Source: Colwellia sp.
GTDB lineage: Bacteria; Pseudomonadota; Gammaproteobacteria; Enterobacterales; Alteromonadaceae
Assembly (NCBI GenBank): GCA_013215655.1
Contig: JABSOX010000022.1
Location: forward strand, 1-64,000
Direction of reading: 5' to 3'
DNA length: 64,000 nucleotides
Positions within the stretch are counted from its first letter, which is position 1; each line of letters starts with the position of its first letter. The translations under genes and the position numbers were made by a program. The notes under the pieces are model-generated. The model did no database searches. It was not told where the DNA came from and saw nothing but the letters and a program-made list of their open reading frames with translations. Below are positions 8,571 to 17,490 of the stretch, piece by piece.

Positions 8571-9545
8571 ATGGCAACAGCAAAAAATAGGCAAATTAGT
8601 TTATTTGATACCCAGTATTATCACTGTATATCACGTTGTGTACGCCGCGCTTTTCTTTGTGGAGAAGATAAAGTAACAGGTCAAAGTTTTGAGCACCGTA
8701 GAGGATGGGTTGAAGATAAATTGCTTTATTTAACTGAGGTCTTTGCTATTGATATATGTGCTTATGCGGTCATGAGTAACCATACTCATTTAGTTTTGTT
8801 TGTTAATGTTGATCAAGCAAAATCATGGTCAATGCATGAAGTGATAACTCGTTGGCCTCAGTTATTTAAAGGTACACTCATAACCCAACAGTATTTACGG
8901 GGTGAAACCCTGATAGAGTCTTTACAAAAAAATCTTGAAGACACCGCAACCGTGTACCGTCAACGACTGATGGATATTAGTTGGTTTATGCGTATTCTTA
9001 ATGAAAGTATTGCCGTACAAGCCAATAAAGAAGATAACTGTACAGGGATATTTTGGGAAGGACGTTTTAAATCTCAAGCCTTGCTTGATGAGGCTGCACT
9101 TGCTGCATGTATGGCTTATGTTGATTTAAACCCAGTTCGCGCCAACATGGCGGACACACCCGAAAGCTCAAACCATACCAGCATTCAACAACGTATTAAA
9201 GCCGCAATAAAAGGTCAACAACCTAAAACACTACTCCCGTTTGTCGGTAACCCGAAACAAAATATGCCAATAGGTTTACCCTTTGTATTAAACGATTATA
9301 TTCAATTGGTTGAATTAACTGGCCATTGTATTCGAGAAGATAAATACGGCTACATTGAACAAAGCCAAGCAGGTAAATTAACAAGGTTAAATATAAGTGC
9401 CGAAAACTGGTTAATTTTAACTACTCAGTTCAGAAAATGTTTTCATGGTGCGGTTGGACATAAAGAGGCGTTAACAGAATTTTGCCAGCATCAACACTTA
9501 AAAAAACGAGCGAACGTATCTATTTGTGAAAAGCTCTTAGCTTAG
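8571..9545 (+). CDS. Y1/REP-associated tyrosine transposase (IS200/IS605-like domain)
   Basis: 324 aa single-strand HUH nuclease of the Y1_Tnp family. HUH motif SNHTHLV with His71 and His73; the probable catalytic Tyr is Y183 in YVDLNPVRA, preceded by the family block FWEGRFKSQALLDE (161-174). The N-terminal 40 residues (LFDTQYYHCISRCVRRAFL) are typical of the long marine gammaproteobacterial members. These proteins move or spread short palindromic elements by nicking single strands. The ATG follows TTGAGG. Intact, with no TnpB beside it, so it resembles a stand-alone RAYT rather than a full IS200/IS605 element. Confidence 0.9.
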   Translation: MATAKNRQISLFDTQYYHCISRCVRRAFLCGEDKVTGQSFEHRRGWVEDKLLYLTEVFAIDICAYAVMSNHTHLVLFVNVDQAKSWSMHEVITRWPQLFKGTLITQQYLRGETLIESLQKNLEDTATVYRQRLMDISWFMRILNESIAVQANKEDNCTGIFWEGRFKSQALLDEAALAACMAYVDLNPVRANMADTPESSNHTSIQQRIKAAIKGQQPKTLLPFVGNPKQNMPIGLPFVLNDYIQLVELTGHCIREDKYGYIEQSQAGKLTRLNISAENWLILTTQFRKCFHGAVGHKEALTEFCQHQHLKKRANVSICEKLLA

Positions 9546-9965
9546 TTTCTAATCTTTAAACGTTAACCTTTAAACAAAAGCATTAAAATACAGCCAATAG
9601 GGGAAACCCTAGCTTTAGTGTGTCTTGATTTCATTAAAACATATTATTTTTTAATGACAAATAGGTAAGTACGATAGTTTTTTATACTCTCGGGTATGCT
9701 GATCGCATTAGAAGTTTAATTAACCAGAGAAGGGTTACGTTTTTATGTGTTATTGTTTTTAAATATTTGAATGGCTGTCTTCGATTTTTACTTTTTCCTT
9801 CAATTTTTTCCCCTATTAGAATATTTAACGACTAATTCATAATGCATTAAAATTTACTCTGGTTTAGATACCGCGCGAGTATGGGGATTAAAGTACAGGA
9901 GCAATTTTTGATGTGTTAATTGCAGGTGGTACGATTAGGCCTTTCGACCTGTTACTCTTTATCAT
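9546..9965. other. Gene-free AT-rich spacer
   Basis: No open frame with a credible start or recognisable product on either strand. Contains a small hairpin AGGGGAAACCCT near 9598 and the second GTGTGTCT near 9619; otherwise runs of A and T. It lies downstream of both flanking genes, which converge here. Confidence 0.5.
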
Positions 9966-11159
9966 TTAACCTTGCACCACACTTTTACGATACTGACTAG
10001 GCGTTTGCTGCGCTACTTTTTTAAACGCAGTGTAAAAAGAAGACTTGGCATTAAAGCCAACGTTCATAGCAATATCTATCACAGTGTCACTAGAATGTTG
10101 TAATTGATGTTTAGCCATTTCAACTCGATATTTGTTGACGTAATCGAAAAAGTTCATTCCTATGGATTCATTCAATGTTTGCGAAATGTAATTCGGGGAG
10201 GTACTAATATGTTTTGCTAGCTTTTGTAAAGAGAGTGACGCATCTAAATAGAGGTTGTCTTGTTGCATTGCTGTTTCAATTTTTTTCGCTATTTGTGAGG
10301 CATGCTGTTCATTTAAAGCCGAACGCTGGTATTTTTCTGGCTGAGTAATTGTCTCTTCAAGTACTGCCTGAATATCTTCATCGCTATTGTACACCTCTAC
10401 AAAACCAGGCTTGTGACGAAGCCCCCATATAGCGACACTCCAAATCATGACTAGGATTACTACGCCTGCCACCGTCGCGTTAATTTGTGTTGAGAAAATA
10501 AGGTTGTCTATAACAATATTAATTGCCGTTGCTGACCATACAATACCAACAGCAAGCAATAGCCAACTGAGCCATCTCATTTCTTTAACTTGGGTACTGG
10601 CAAACAAGTCTTTCAAATGTTGTCGATATTGGGTTAACCGCCGAACAACTTTAAAGAAATAAAAACCAGATTGTAATACCCACCCAAATACCAGCAGTAA
10701 AGTAGCAATAAGCGTTCCTACTGCCATGTACCTAATATTAGGAGTGCTACTTTTTAAAATGTTTTCATTATCCTCTATTAACAATGCATATTGCACTTCG
10801 TAGGGCACAAATAATGCGATAAAAGCGACAAAAGCACCTACGATAAATAGTACAAAATGGCGTTTATGCATTTGCCTAAGTTGCCAAGGCGTTTCCGCTG
10901 TAATACCTTCAACATAAAACCACAAACTAGGAGCAATTAACAAAATGGCTGGCAGTGAAAGAATTAGAATCGTGGGCTGTAATGATGTTGCCAAGCTTGC
11001 TAATGTTGGTTGACAAATAACAACACCTATCGCTAATAAAAAAATTGCCAACGGTAAATAAGCTTGCCGTTCAAAAGAGCGTAAGATCAACAAGTTTGCA
11101 CTAAATATAATGATTATTAAGGAGGATATGTTTAATGCTAATAGCGTAGGGTTTTCCAT
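9966..11159 (-). CDS. AraC-family regulator with an N-terminal membrane domain
   Basis: 397 aa. The first ~245 residues contain about seven hydrophobic helices starting IIIIFSANLLILRSF; the C-terminal ~100 residues are an AraC/XylS DNA-binding domain with helix-turn-helix blocks LAKHISTSPNYISQTLNE and DIAMNVGFNAKSSFYTAFKK, ending TPSQYRK. Such membrane-bound AraC proteins sense an envelope or external signal. The gene is divergent from a DUF2306 membrane protein 181 bases away, which is its most likely target. The signal is unknown. Confidence 0.9.
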   Translation of the reverse strand: MENPTLLALNISSLIIIIFSANLLILRSFERQAYLPLAIFLLAIGVVICQPTLASLATSLQPTILILSLPAILLIAPSLWFYVEGITAETPWQLRQMHKRHFVLFIVGAFVAFIALFVPYEVQYALLIEDNENILKSSTPNIRYMAVGTLIATLLLVFGWVLQSGFYFFKVVRRLTQYRQHLKDLFASTQVKEMRWLSWLLLAVGIVWSATAINIVIDNLIFSTQINATVAGVVILVMIWSVAIWGLRHKPGFVEVYNSDEDIQAVLEETITQPEKYQRSALNEQHASQIAKKIETAMQQDNLYLDASLSLQKLAKHISTSPNYISQTLNESIGMNFFDYVNKYRVEMAKHQLQHSSDTVIDIAMNVGFNAKSSFYTAFKKVAQQTPSQYRKSVVQG

Positions 11160-11340
11160 TACAATAAATTCTCATACTAACGCGTAAAGGTAAGTTATAT
11201 AAGGCTTCCAAGTTGTTTTTATCTGTACAAACCTATAGGCTGAACACTAAAAAGGTTCGAGTTAACATAAACGGACGCCAATTCTAATATAAGTCTACAT
11301 AATCTACTCCACCTTAGCCACTCGATAAAATTTAAACAAA

Positions 11341-12066
11341 ATGACTTCACTAACAAAAACCGACATTAATAAAATTAACATTCCTTTTAATTGGCCTGTT
11401 GTTGGCACACTACTTTTTTTAACGGGCATCGCAGGTATTCCTGCCATATTTTTAGTGGCGTTAGTGGTATTGGGTCCATCGGCAATTGACGGTGTGTCGT
11501 CGATGATTAATACCTTACACTTTGAAACTCCGGCTGCAATTTTGGTTCATGGTGTTTCCGGCATTTTGTTTTTCTTAACTATGCCATTTCAGTTCTCTCC
11601 AAGACTTCGTACTAACAACCTAAATCGCCACAAAATAGCGGGACGAATTGCACTTATATCGGGCTATATTATGGCAATATCTGGTGTTTGGATGCACAAC
11701 GTGCTGTCGCCAGATTCACAGGGTACTCGATATGTTGTCCTGATTTTAATGAGTATGGCGATTTGTCTAACATTTTCTATCGCACTTTGGCATATTATCA
11801 AACGCAATGTACAAGTACACCAAAAATGGATGGCGAGAGCTGTTGCTATAACACTGGCCGCAGTAACGCCCTTATTTATAGATATACTTATCGTGATTTT
11901 ATTTAGCCATTTTGACCGACTTTATACGATTTTAAACCAACTGCAATATGATTATGGGCGACTAATAGCCATTATGATCAACTTACTAATCGTCGAAATC
12001 ATTCTAACTAAAAAATTATCGGAGAGCACACGATTAAACAGAAGGGAAAACAGAGTTGCTCTTTAA
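11341..12066 (+). CDS. DUF2306 family membrane protein
   Basis: 241 aa with about six to seven membrane helices. Recognised by the DUF2306 pattern: a helix ending in LFFLTMPFQFSPRLR, then NRHKIAGRIALISGY, WMHN, and later VHQKWMARAVA. The conserved histidines and arginines in helix ends suggest a cofactor- or proton-binding role, but the family has no established function. No strong Shine-Dalgarno precedes the ATG. Divergent from the membrane AraC regulator, probably under its control. Confidence 0.85.
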   Translation: MTSLTKTDINKINIPFNWPVVGTLLFLTGIAGIPAIFLVALVVLGPSAIDGVSSMINTLHFETPAAILVHGVSGILFFLTMPFQFSPRLRTNNLNRHKIAGRIALISGYIMAISGVWMHNVLSPDSQGTRYVVLILMSMAICLTFSIALWHIIKRNVQVHQKWMARAVAITLAAVTPLFIDILIVILFSHFDRLYTILNQLQYDYGRLIAIMINLLIVEIILTKKLSESTRLNRRENRVAL

Positions 12067-12284
12067 TTAATGTAAGTAAGTCTGCGTATAGTAATAGCTT
12101 CTATCTAAGCATTGATATTTATCATTATGAATGACTCTCTACAGAATATTATTTTCTAGCGGCTTAGGAAGTCTTTCGTAATTACATCACATCTAATTTA
12201 TGCCGCACAGCTTTGAAGTTACAGACTAAAGATAAGTATCTTAGGTTCTGTAGTTAAGCTAAGGGGAGTAAAACCGCAAGGAAT

Positions 12285-13280
12285 TTAAGCATGAACAAGT
12301 TGTTTACCAATGTCAGCTAACAATTCATAAGAATGTAATTTTGCGCTTTGATCAAAAATACCGGCATTCACTATCAATTCATCAGCTTGAGTTCTATTAA
12401 TAAAGTGTTGAAGTTTATCTTTCACGGTGGCGGCACACCCTATAAATGCACAACTTAACATGCTTTCAACCTGTGCTTTTTCCATTGGACTCCAACAGTT
12501 TTCAATATTATCGATGGGTGGTAATAATTTACCACGTCGATTTCTAATCATGCCTAAAAATCGCTGCTGCATGCTGGAGAATAAATATTCAGCCTGTTCA
12601 TTGGTATCTGCCACAATTACTGAAATACATGGCATAGCATAAGGTTTTGTTAATTGACTAGATGGTTTAAATAGATGACGGTATTGTTCTAATGCATGGT
12701 CTAGTGATGCCGGAGCAAAATGTGAAGCAAAGGCATAAGGCAAACCCAGTTGAGCTGCCAATTGTGCACCAAATAAGCTAGAACCTAACATCCAAAGAGG
12801 TACTTTTAAGTTTCCACCTGGCACAGCTTGAACGGATTGATTTTCTTTTACTGGCTCAAAATATCCTTGTAGTTCTTGAACATCTTGTGGAAATTGATCG
12901 GAAGATCTAGGGTCTCTACGCAAAGCTTGCCATGTTAATTGGTCGGTTCCTGGGGCTCTACCTAAACCTAGGTCAATTCTATTAGGATATAATGACTCTA
13001 AAGTACCAAACTGTTCAGCAATGACTAAAGGCGAATGGTTCGGAAGCATGATTCCGCCAGCGCCAATTCTAATGTTTTTGGTCCCGGCCGCTAAATAACC
13101 AATAACCACAGACGTAGCTGCACTGGCTATGCCAACCATATTATGATGTTCTGCCACCCAATACCGCAAGTAGCCTAAACCATCAGCGTGTTGTGCTAAT
13201 TCGAGAGATTCGGTTAGTGCATCTGCAGGTGTTTTATCGATTTTTACAGGTACTAGATCAAGGACAGATAAAGGGAACAT
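12285..13280 (-). CDS. LLM-class flavin-dependent oxidoreductase (YhbW-like)
   Basis: 331 aa bacterial luciferase-like TIM-barrel protein using FMNH2. Typical blocks: SVLDLVPV at the start, [53 protein letters not shown], and [20 protein letters not shown]. This matches the E. coli YhbW type, whose substrate is unknown. Single gene between unrelated neighbours. The upstream 12067-12284 gap lies 3' of two converging genes and holds nothing recognisable. Confidence 0.92.
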   Translation of the reverse strand: MFPLSVLDLVPVKIDKTPADALTESLELAQHADGLGYLRYWVAEHHNMVGIASAATSVVIGYLAAGTKNIRIGAGGIMLPNHSPLVIAEQFGTLESLYPNRIDLGLGRAPGTDQLTWQALRRDPRSSDQFPQDVQELQGYFEPVKENQSVQAVPGGNLKVPLWMLGSSLFGAQLAAQLGLPYAFASHFAPASLDHALEQYRHLFKPSSQLTKPYAMPCISVIVADTNEQAEYLFSSMQQRFLGMIRNRRGKLLPPIDNIENCWSPMEKAQVESMLSCAFIGCAATVKDKLQHFINRTQADELIVNAGIFDQSAKLHSYELLADIGKQLVHA

Positions 13281-13419
13281 AGGATTTAAGCATTAAATAA
13301 ATAGAGTGTTGCAGATTAAAGACTCTTCTCTTTTGGTGCAAGTTAGATAGAGAATATTTTTTATAAAACTATAGTGTTAGTAGGTATTATTGAGTTGTCC
13401 ATCGACTATATAGATTTAT

Positions 13420-13447
13420 AAAAAAGAGCTTGTTTAAGCTCTTTTTT
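13420..13447 (-). terminator. Terminator downstream of the YSC84 gene
   Basis: AAAAAAGAGCTT-GTTT-AAGCTCTTTTTT forms a perfect 12-pair stem with T-tracts on both strands. It lies about 50 bases past the minus-strand YSC84 stop and would also block read-through from the other side. Confidence 0.85.
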
Positions 13448-13497
13448 ATTTGAGTTCCACTTAGAGTTTTACTAATGAATGTCTCTTTTCATATTGA

Positions 13498-14061
13498 TTA
13501 ATTAAGCTCGTCATCTTGCCAGTATTTTGTGCCTTTAATCGTCGCTTGTAAGGCTAAACCTGACTCAGTTATTTGATATACTGTCATATCATCAAGGGTT
13601 ATTTCACCGCCTACGGCTGCGCCTTTATCATTTGCTTTTGCCGCAGCATCGGTTTGTGCGCCGACCGCCCAGCCATGCTCGACAAATCTATTCATTGCAT
13701 CATTATTATGAAAAACAAAAACAATACGGAAATCTTTAGCACCTAGCCCTAGACCAATACCAACTTCGCCCATTTTCATAAAGGTATTTTCGCCAGTATT
13801 ATTATTTTTAACAATACCTTGTCCTCCACCGAAACTAGCAAAAAGTAAATTGATATTTATATTACTAAAGACTGCATAACCCGGAGCACTGCTTATTTGT
13901 GATCTAACATCAGGTTTCATTTTATAAAGATCGGTAAGTACTTTATTTTTCATCGTTAATACGGCTTGACGTTTTTCTGAGACGGTTGATTTGTCTGTTG
14001 ATACGCAGCCACTTATTAAAACGGCAAAGATGATAACAATAGAGGTAAATAGTTTATTCAT
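13498..14061 (-). CDS. YSC84/SYLF-domain lipoprotein
   Basis: 187 aa. Signal sequence with lipobox LISGC (Cys19) predicts an outer or inner membrane lipoprotein. The remainder is a SYLF (YSC84) domain: SAPGYAVFSNINI, FASFGGGQGIVKN, MKMGEVGIGLGLGAKDFRIVFVF and AVGGEITLDDMTVYQITESG. SYLF domains bind lipids or actin in eukaryotes; bacterial lipoprotein members are uncharacterised. Monocistronic, with a terminator after it. Confidence 0.9.
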   Translation of the reverse strand: MNKLFTSIVIIFAVLISGCVSTDKSTVSEKRQAVLTMKNKVLTDLYKMKPDVRSQISSAPGYAVFSNININLLFASFGGGQGIVKNNNTGENTFMKMGEVGIGLGLGAKDFRIVFVFHNNDAMNRFVEHGWAVGAQTDAAAKANDKGAAVGGEITLDDMTVYQITESGLALQATIKGTKYWQDDELN

Positions 14062-14255
14062 TAATAATCCTTATTTTACTTATTATGAGTACAAATTTAT
14101 TACTTTAAACAATATAGCATGCTGAAAATTTTTATTTTAATTCTCATCGAATTGTCATGAATTATTTTATTTGCTTTGAGTTAAAATTACCTTTGATCAT
14201 TTGCTCATAATTCAATAAGATCTTCATATAATAAATTTAATGATTATGGGGTGTT

Positions 14256-15116
14256 ATGAATATTGATGGCAAACAAGTCGCTGCGGATTTACGAAAAACC
14301 TTAGCTGTAAAAGTAGAGCTACTCAAAAAAGAGCAAGGCATTGTTCCGGGATTAACCGTGGTATTAGTTGGTGAAGACCCTGCAAGTCAGATATATGTAC
14401 GTAATAAGGTCAAGCAAACCCGTGAAGTCGGTATGATTTCAAATGAAATTAAGTTACCTGTAGAAACTACACAGACACAGTTACTAGAAGAACTAGCACA
14501 TTTAAACGATGACAAGAGTGTTCATGGCATTTTGGTGCAATTACCCTTACCAAAACATATTGACGAAAGTGTCATTATTGCAGCCATTGAACCAACTAAA
14601 GATGTTGATGGTTTTCATGCGATGAATTCAGGTCGTTTGTTAAATGGTGAAAGCGGCGCACTTGTACCTTGTACACCTCAAGGTTGCATTATTTTGGCTA
14701 AAACACATCTAGGTGATGATTTATCAGGTAAACATGCAGTAGTTATTGGTCGCTCAAACATTGTTGGAAAACCTGTCGCTTTATTACTATTACAAGAAAA
14801 CTGCACAGTGACTATTACCCATTCACGTACTAAAAATTTAGCTGGAATATGCCAACAGGCAGATATTTTAGTTGCCGCGGTAGGACGTCCAGAATTTGTT
14901 AAAGCTGAGTGGATTAAACCAGGAGCAACCGTTATTGATGTGGGTATTAACCGTATTGAGGATGAAACAGGTAAAGCGAAACTTGTTGGAGATGTGGACT
15001 ATAAAAATGTCCAATCTGTTTGTGGGGCAATAACACCAGTACCCGGCGGCGTAGGGCCGATGACTATTGCTTGTTTGCTTAAAAATACCATTGAAGCGGC
15101 TCAACGGTGTAATTAA
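14256..15116 (+). CDS. folD: Bifunctional methylene-THF dehydrogenase/cyclohydrolase
   Basis: Converts 5,10-methylene-THF to 10-formyl-THF via methenyl-THF, supplying one-carbon units for purines and fMet. 286 aa, the usual length. Blocks: [17 protein letters not shown] with the catalytic Lys, [35 protein letters not shown], the NADP loop [13 protein letters not shown], and the closing [11 protein letters not shown]. Start ATG 14256 follows GGGGTG. Single gene. Confidence 0.97.
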   Translation: MNIDGKQVAADLRKTLAVKVELLKKEQGIVPGLTVVLVGEDPASQIYVRNKVKQTREVGMISNEIKLPVETTQTQLLEELAHLNDDKSVHGILVQLPLPKHIDESVIIAAIEPTKDVDGFHAMNSGRLLNGESGALVPCTPQGCIILAKTHLGDDLSGKHAVVIGRSNIVGKPVALLLLQENCTVTITHSRTKNLAGICQQADILVAAVGRPEFVKAEWIKPGATVIDVGINRIEDETGKAKLVGDVDYKNVQSVCGAITPVPGGVGPMTIACLLKNTIEAAQRCN

Positions 15117-15127
15117 TTTACCAATAA

Positions 15128-15148
15128 AGGGGAAATCTATTTTCCCTC
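15128..15148 (+). terminator. Possible weak terminator after folD
   Basis: AGGGGAAA-TCTA-TTTTCCCT can pair as a short hairpin just after the folD stop; only a weak T-rich tail follows (CATTAAGTTG). Confidence 0.35.
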
Positions 15149-15206
15149 ATTAAGTTGTCGTTATGATGAATTTGGCAATGCCATTGGTCATTCGATTGTA
15201 AGGAAG

Positions 15207-16088
15207 CTAATATTTATCGGCTGACAAGTAGTCTATTAATAACCGCGTATTATTATTTTCTTGATGATTATTCGGCCAAGTTGCATACAGTGGAATTGAA
15301 GGTACATGCCACTGTGGAAAAAGCACAATAAGTTCTTTGCTGCTAATTGCTTCATTAACTAAGTAATTGGGTGGTGTAGCTAAGCCGCAACCAAGTAAAC
15401 AAAATTGGGTCATGGCTTCAACACTGTCAACGCTGATTTGATGGTTAAAATTAATCGTTATCTCTTTTTTGTTGTTATGAATTAGCCTGCGATAGTTTGG
15501 CAGCATGCTTAATTTTATCCATTGCCAGTGACTTAGCTCTGCTGGATTTTCTACCTTTTGTTGTTCAGAAAAGTAGTCTTTACTACATACTAATAAGCGT
15601 TTTATTTCGCCTACTCTTTTTGTTTTTAGATTACTGTCACTCAGCTCCCCAGCCCTAATCGCTAGATCAAATCCTTGCGCAATAATATTCTGACGAACAT
15701 CGGTATATTGAATGTTGAGCGAAATTTGTGGGTAAAGTTTGGCAAACTCTGCCAGTTTATTGGTAATAGGGGCTTTGGTTAATGCTGAAGGTAATGCTAA
15801 GGAAAGTTTTCCTATAGGCTGAGATTTTTCTTTATTTAAACTGTTTAGACCTTGCTCAGCTGCACTCAGCATTTGTTGGGCGTAATGGTACAGATTTTTT
15901 CCGTCATCGGTGAGTGATAGTTTTCGGGTCGAACGATAAATTAATACACTATCTAATTCTTGTTCAAGCTGAGTAATTTGATAACTCACAACTGAAGCTG
16001 AAAGGTTAAGACTTTTCGCGGCACTACTAAAAGAACCTTGTTTAACTGTCTCGGCAAAAATTGCCATTGCACGTAATTTATCGAACAT
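15207..16088 (-). CDS. LysR-family transcriptional regulator
   Basis: 293 aa. N-terminal winged helix MFDKLRAMAIFAETVKQGSF then SAAKSLNLSASVVSYQITQLE, followed by an LTTR substrate-binding domain with LSLALPSALTKAPITNKLAE and the usual DLAIRAGEL. It resembles the DsdC/CrgA-like LTTRs (short linker, LSLTDDGKNLYHYAQQML). Divergent from a LysE-type exporter 113 bases away, which it probably regulates. Confidence 0.92.
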   Translation of the reverse strand: MFDKLRAMAIFAETVKQGSFSSAAKSLNLSASVVSYQITQLEQELDSVLIYRSTRKLSLTDDGKNLYHYAQQMLSAAEQGLNSLNKEKSQPIGKLSLALPSALTKAPITNKLAEFAKLYPQISLNIQYTDVRQNIIAQGFDLAIRAGELSDSNLKTKRVGEIKRLLVCSKDYFSEQQKVENPAELSHWQWIKLSMLPNYRRLIHNNKKEITINFNHQISVDSVEAMTQFCLLGCGLATPPNYLVNEAISSKELIVLFPQWHVPSIPLYATWPNNHQENNNTRLLIDYLSADKY

Positions 16089-16201
16089 TAAGTACTTACC
16101 CTATTATTAATGATTTTAGAATAATTAATTTCAATTACACCATCTAATCAGATAGTATGCAAATTGTTATGCTGTTCTAAATACTTCGAAAGAGAACTTC
16201 T

Positions 16202-16807
16202 ATGTCATTAATATTTGCGATGTGCTTATTTGCTTTTTCAATGTCAATATCGCCAGGACCTGTCAATGTTATAACCCTATCGACCGGTGTAAATTACGGC
16301 TTAAAAAAGGCAATGTCCTTTGTTGGCGGTGCAACAATAGGCTTTACCTTGTTGTTATTAACTGTGGGGCTAGGTTTACGAGTTATTGCTGAACTATCAG
16401 AAGTGTTTTTAATGGTACTTAGTTACATTGGGGCAATTTTTATTGCTTATATGGGCATAAAAATCATTTTATCTGCTGGTAACCCTGAATCGTTGTCATC
16501 ATCACAGCAGAATATTCCCAGGTTTTGGGATGGTTTTTTATTGCAATGGTTAAACCCTAAAGCATGGATTGCTTGTATATCAGGTGTATCGGCGTTTAAC
16601 TTAGGTCATTCATTATCATTATTGAGTATTTTTATTAGTTTATATTTTGTAATTTGTTATGCATCTATTACATCTTGGGCACTGCTAGGGGATAAGCTGC
16701 AAACACTATTAAGTTCACCTAGCCATTTTAAAATATTTAACGTAGCCATGGGCGGGGCATTAATTACGGTTGCTTGTTATTTGCTTTATTTACAAATATT
16801 GATATGA
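16202..16807 (+). CDS. LysE/RhtB-family amino acid exporter
   Basis: 201 aa inner membrane protein with about six helices. Family start MSLIFAMCLFAFSMSISPGP then NVITLSTGVNYGLKKAMSFV, GGATIGFTLLL, and the later LLQWLNPKAWIACISGV. Members export amino acids such as threonine, homoserine or lysine; the substrate here is not evident. GAGAAC precedes the ATG. Divergent from the LysR gene. Confidence 0.93.
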   Translation: MSLIFAMCLFAFSMSISPGPVNVITLSTGVNYGLKKAMSFVGGATIGFTLLLLTVGLGLRVIAELSEVFLMVLSYIGAIFIAYMGIKIILSAGNPESLSSSQQNIPRFWDGFLLQWLNPKAWIACISGVSAFNLGHSLSLLSIFISLYFVICYASITSWALLGDKLQTLLSSPSHFKIFNVAMGGALITVACYLLYLQILI

Positions 16808-16815
16808 GTCATGCC

Positions 16816-17253
16816 TTAAGAAATAATACCTTTATTGAAGGCTCGTTGTTGATCTGAAAAAATTGCCATCGCCGTATTCATTTTTCGAAAGCCCAGTTTT
16901 TGATAAAAACCTTCCTTGCCGGGTACGGCATATAAAAGTATTTTCTTATGTTTACTGGAGTACTCAACTAACGTATTCACAATTGCTTTGCCTAAGCCCT
17001 GATCCTGATAATCAGGATGTATTGCAATGTCGCAGATATACGAGGTGTCTAAACCATCGGCAAGTGCCCGACCAATTCCGATGAGTTTGTTTGTGTCTCT
17101 GTATTTGGCAAAGACAAAACATTTAAACATGGAGTTTGAGAAGACAGTGCGTAGATCTTCTGGTGATTTATCGCCAAGGGGGGCAGATTTATATAAGTCT
17201 GCAAGTTCTTGCCAATTAACTGTTTCTTCATTTTTTAACCATAAAAACTTCAA
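16816..17253 (-). CDS. GNAT-family N-acetyltransferase
   Basis: 145 aa. Acetyl-CoA binding motif in IHPDYQDQGLGKAIV and the C-terminal YAVPGKEGFYQKLGF(R)K are classic GNAT features. Upstream residues LIGIGRALADGLDTSYICDI form the beta-4 strand region. Stops 8 bases from the end of the converging LysE gene. Substrate unknown. Confidence 0.92.
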   Translation of the reverse strand: MKFLWLKNEETVNWQELADLYKSAPLGDKSPEDLRTVFSNSMFKCFVFAKYRDTNKLIGIGRALADGLDTSYICDIAIHPDYQDQGLGKAIVNTLVEYSSKHKKILLYAVPGKEGFYQKLGFRKMNTAMAIFSDQQRAFNKGIIS

Positions 17254-17490
17254 ATTTCACTCCTTTATTCCCTTTTTAACTTGCCCACTTATTTTATCCA
17301 TTCATCTCAATAAAGACACCATTCATCTAAGTAGGAATTGTTTCAGGGTATGTCAGGTAATTACAAAGAATTTCATCATTGCTGTTTATCGTGTTTTACA
17401 ATCCACTAAGCGTAATTTGGCTACTAAATTTTTCGTTGATTGCTACTTTATAGAGGTCGTTCTAATACATTTTTTCGCTCGGAGATAAAC

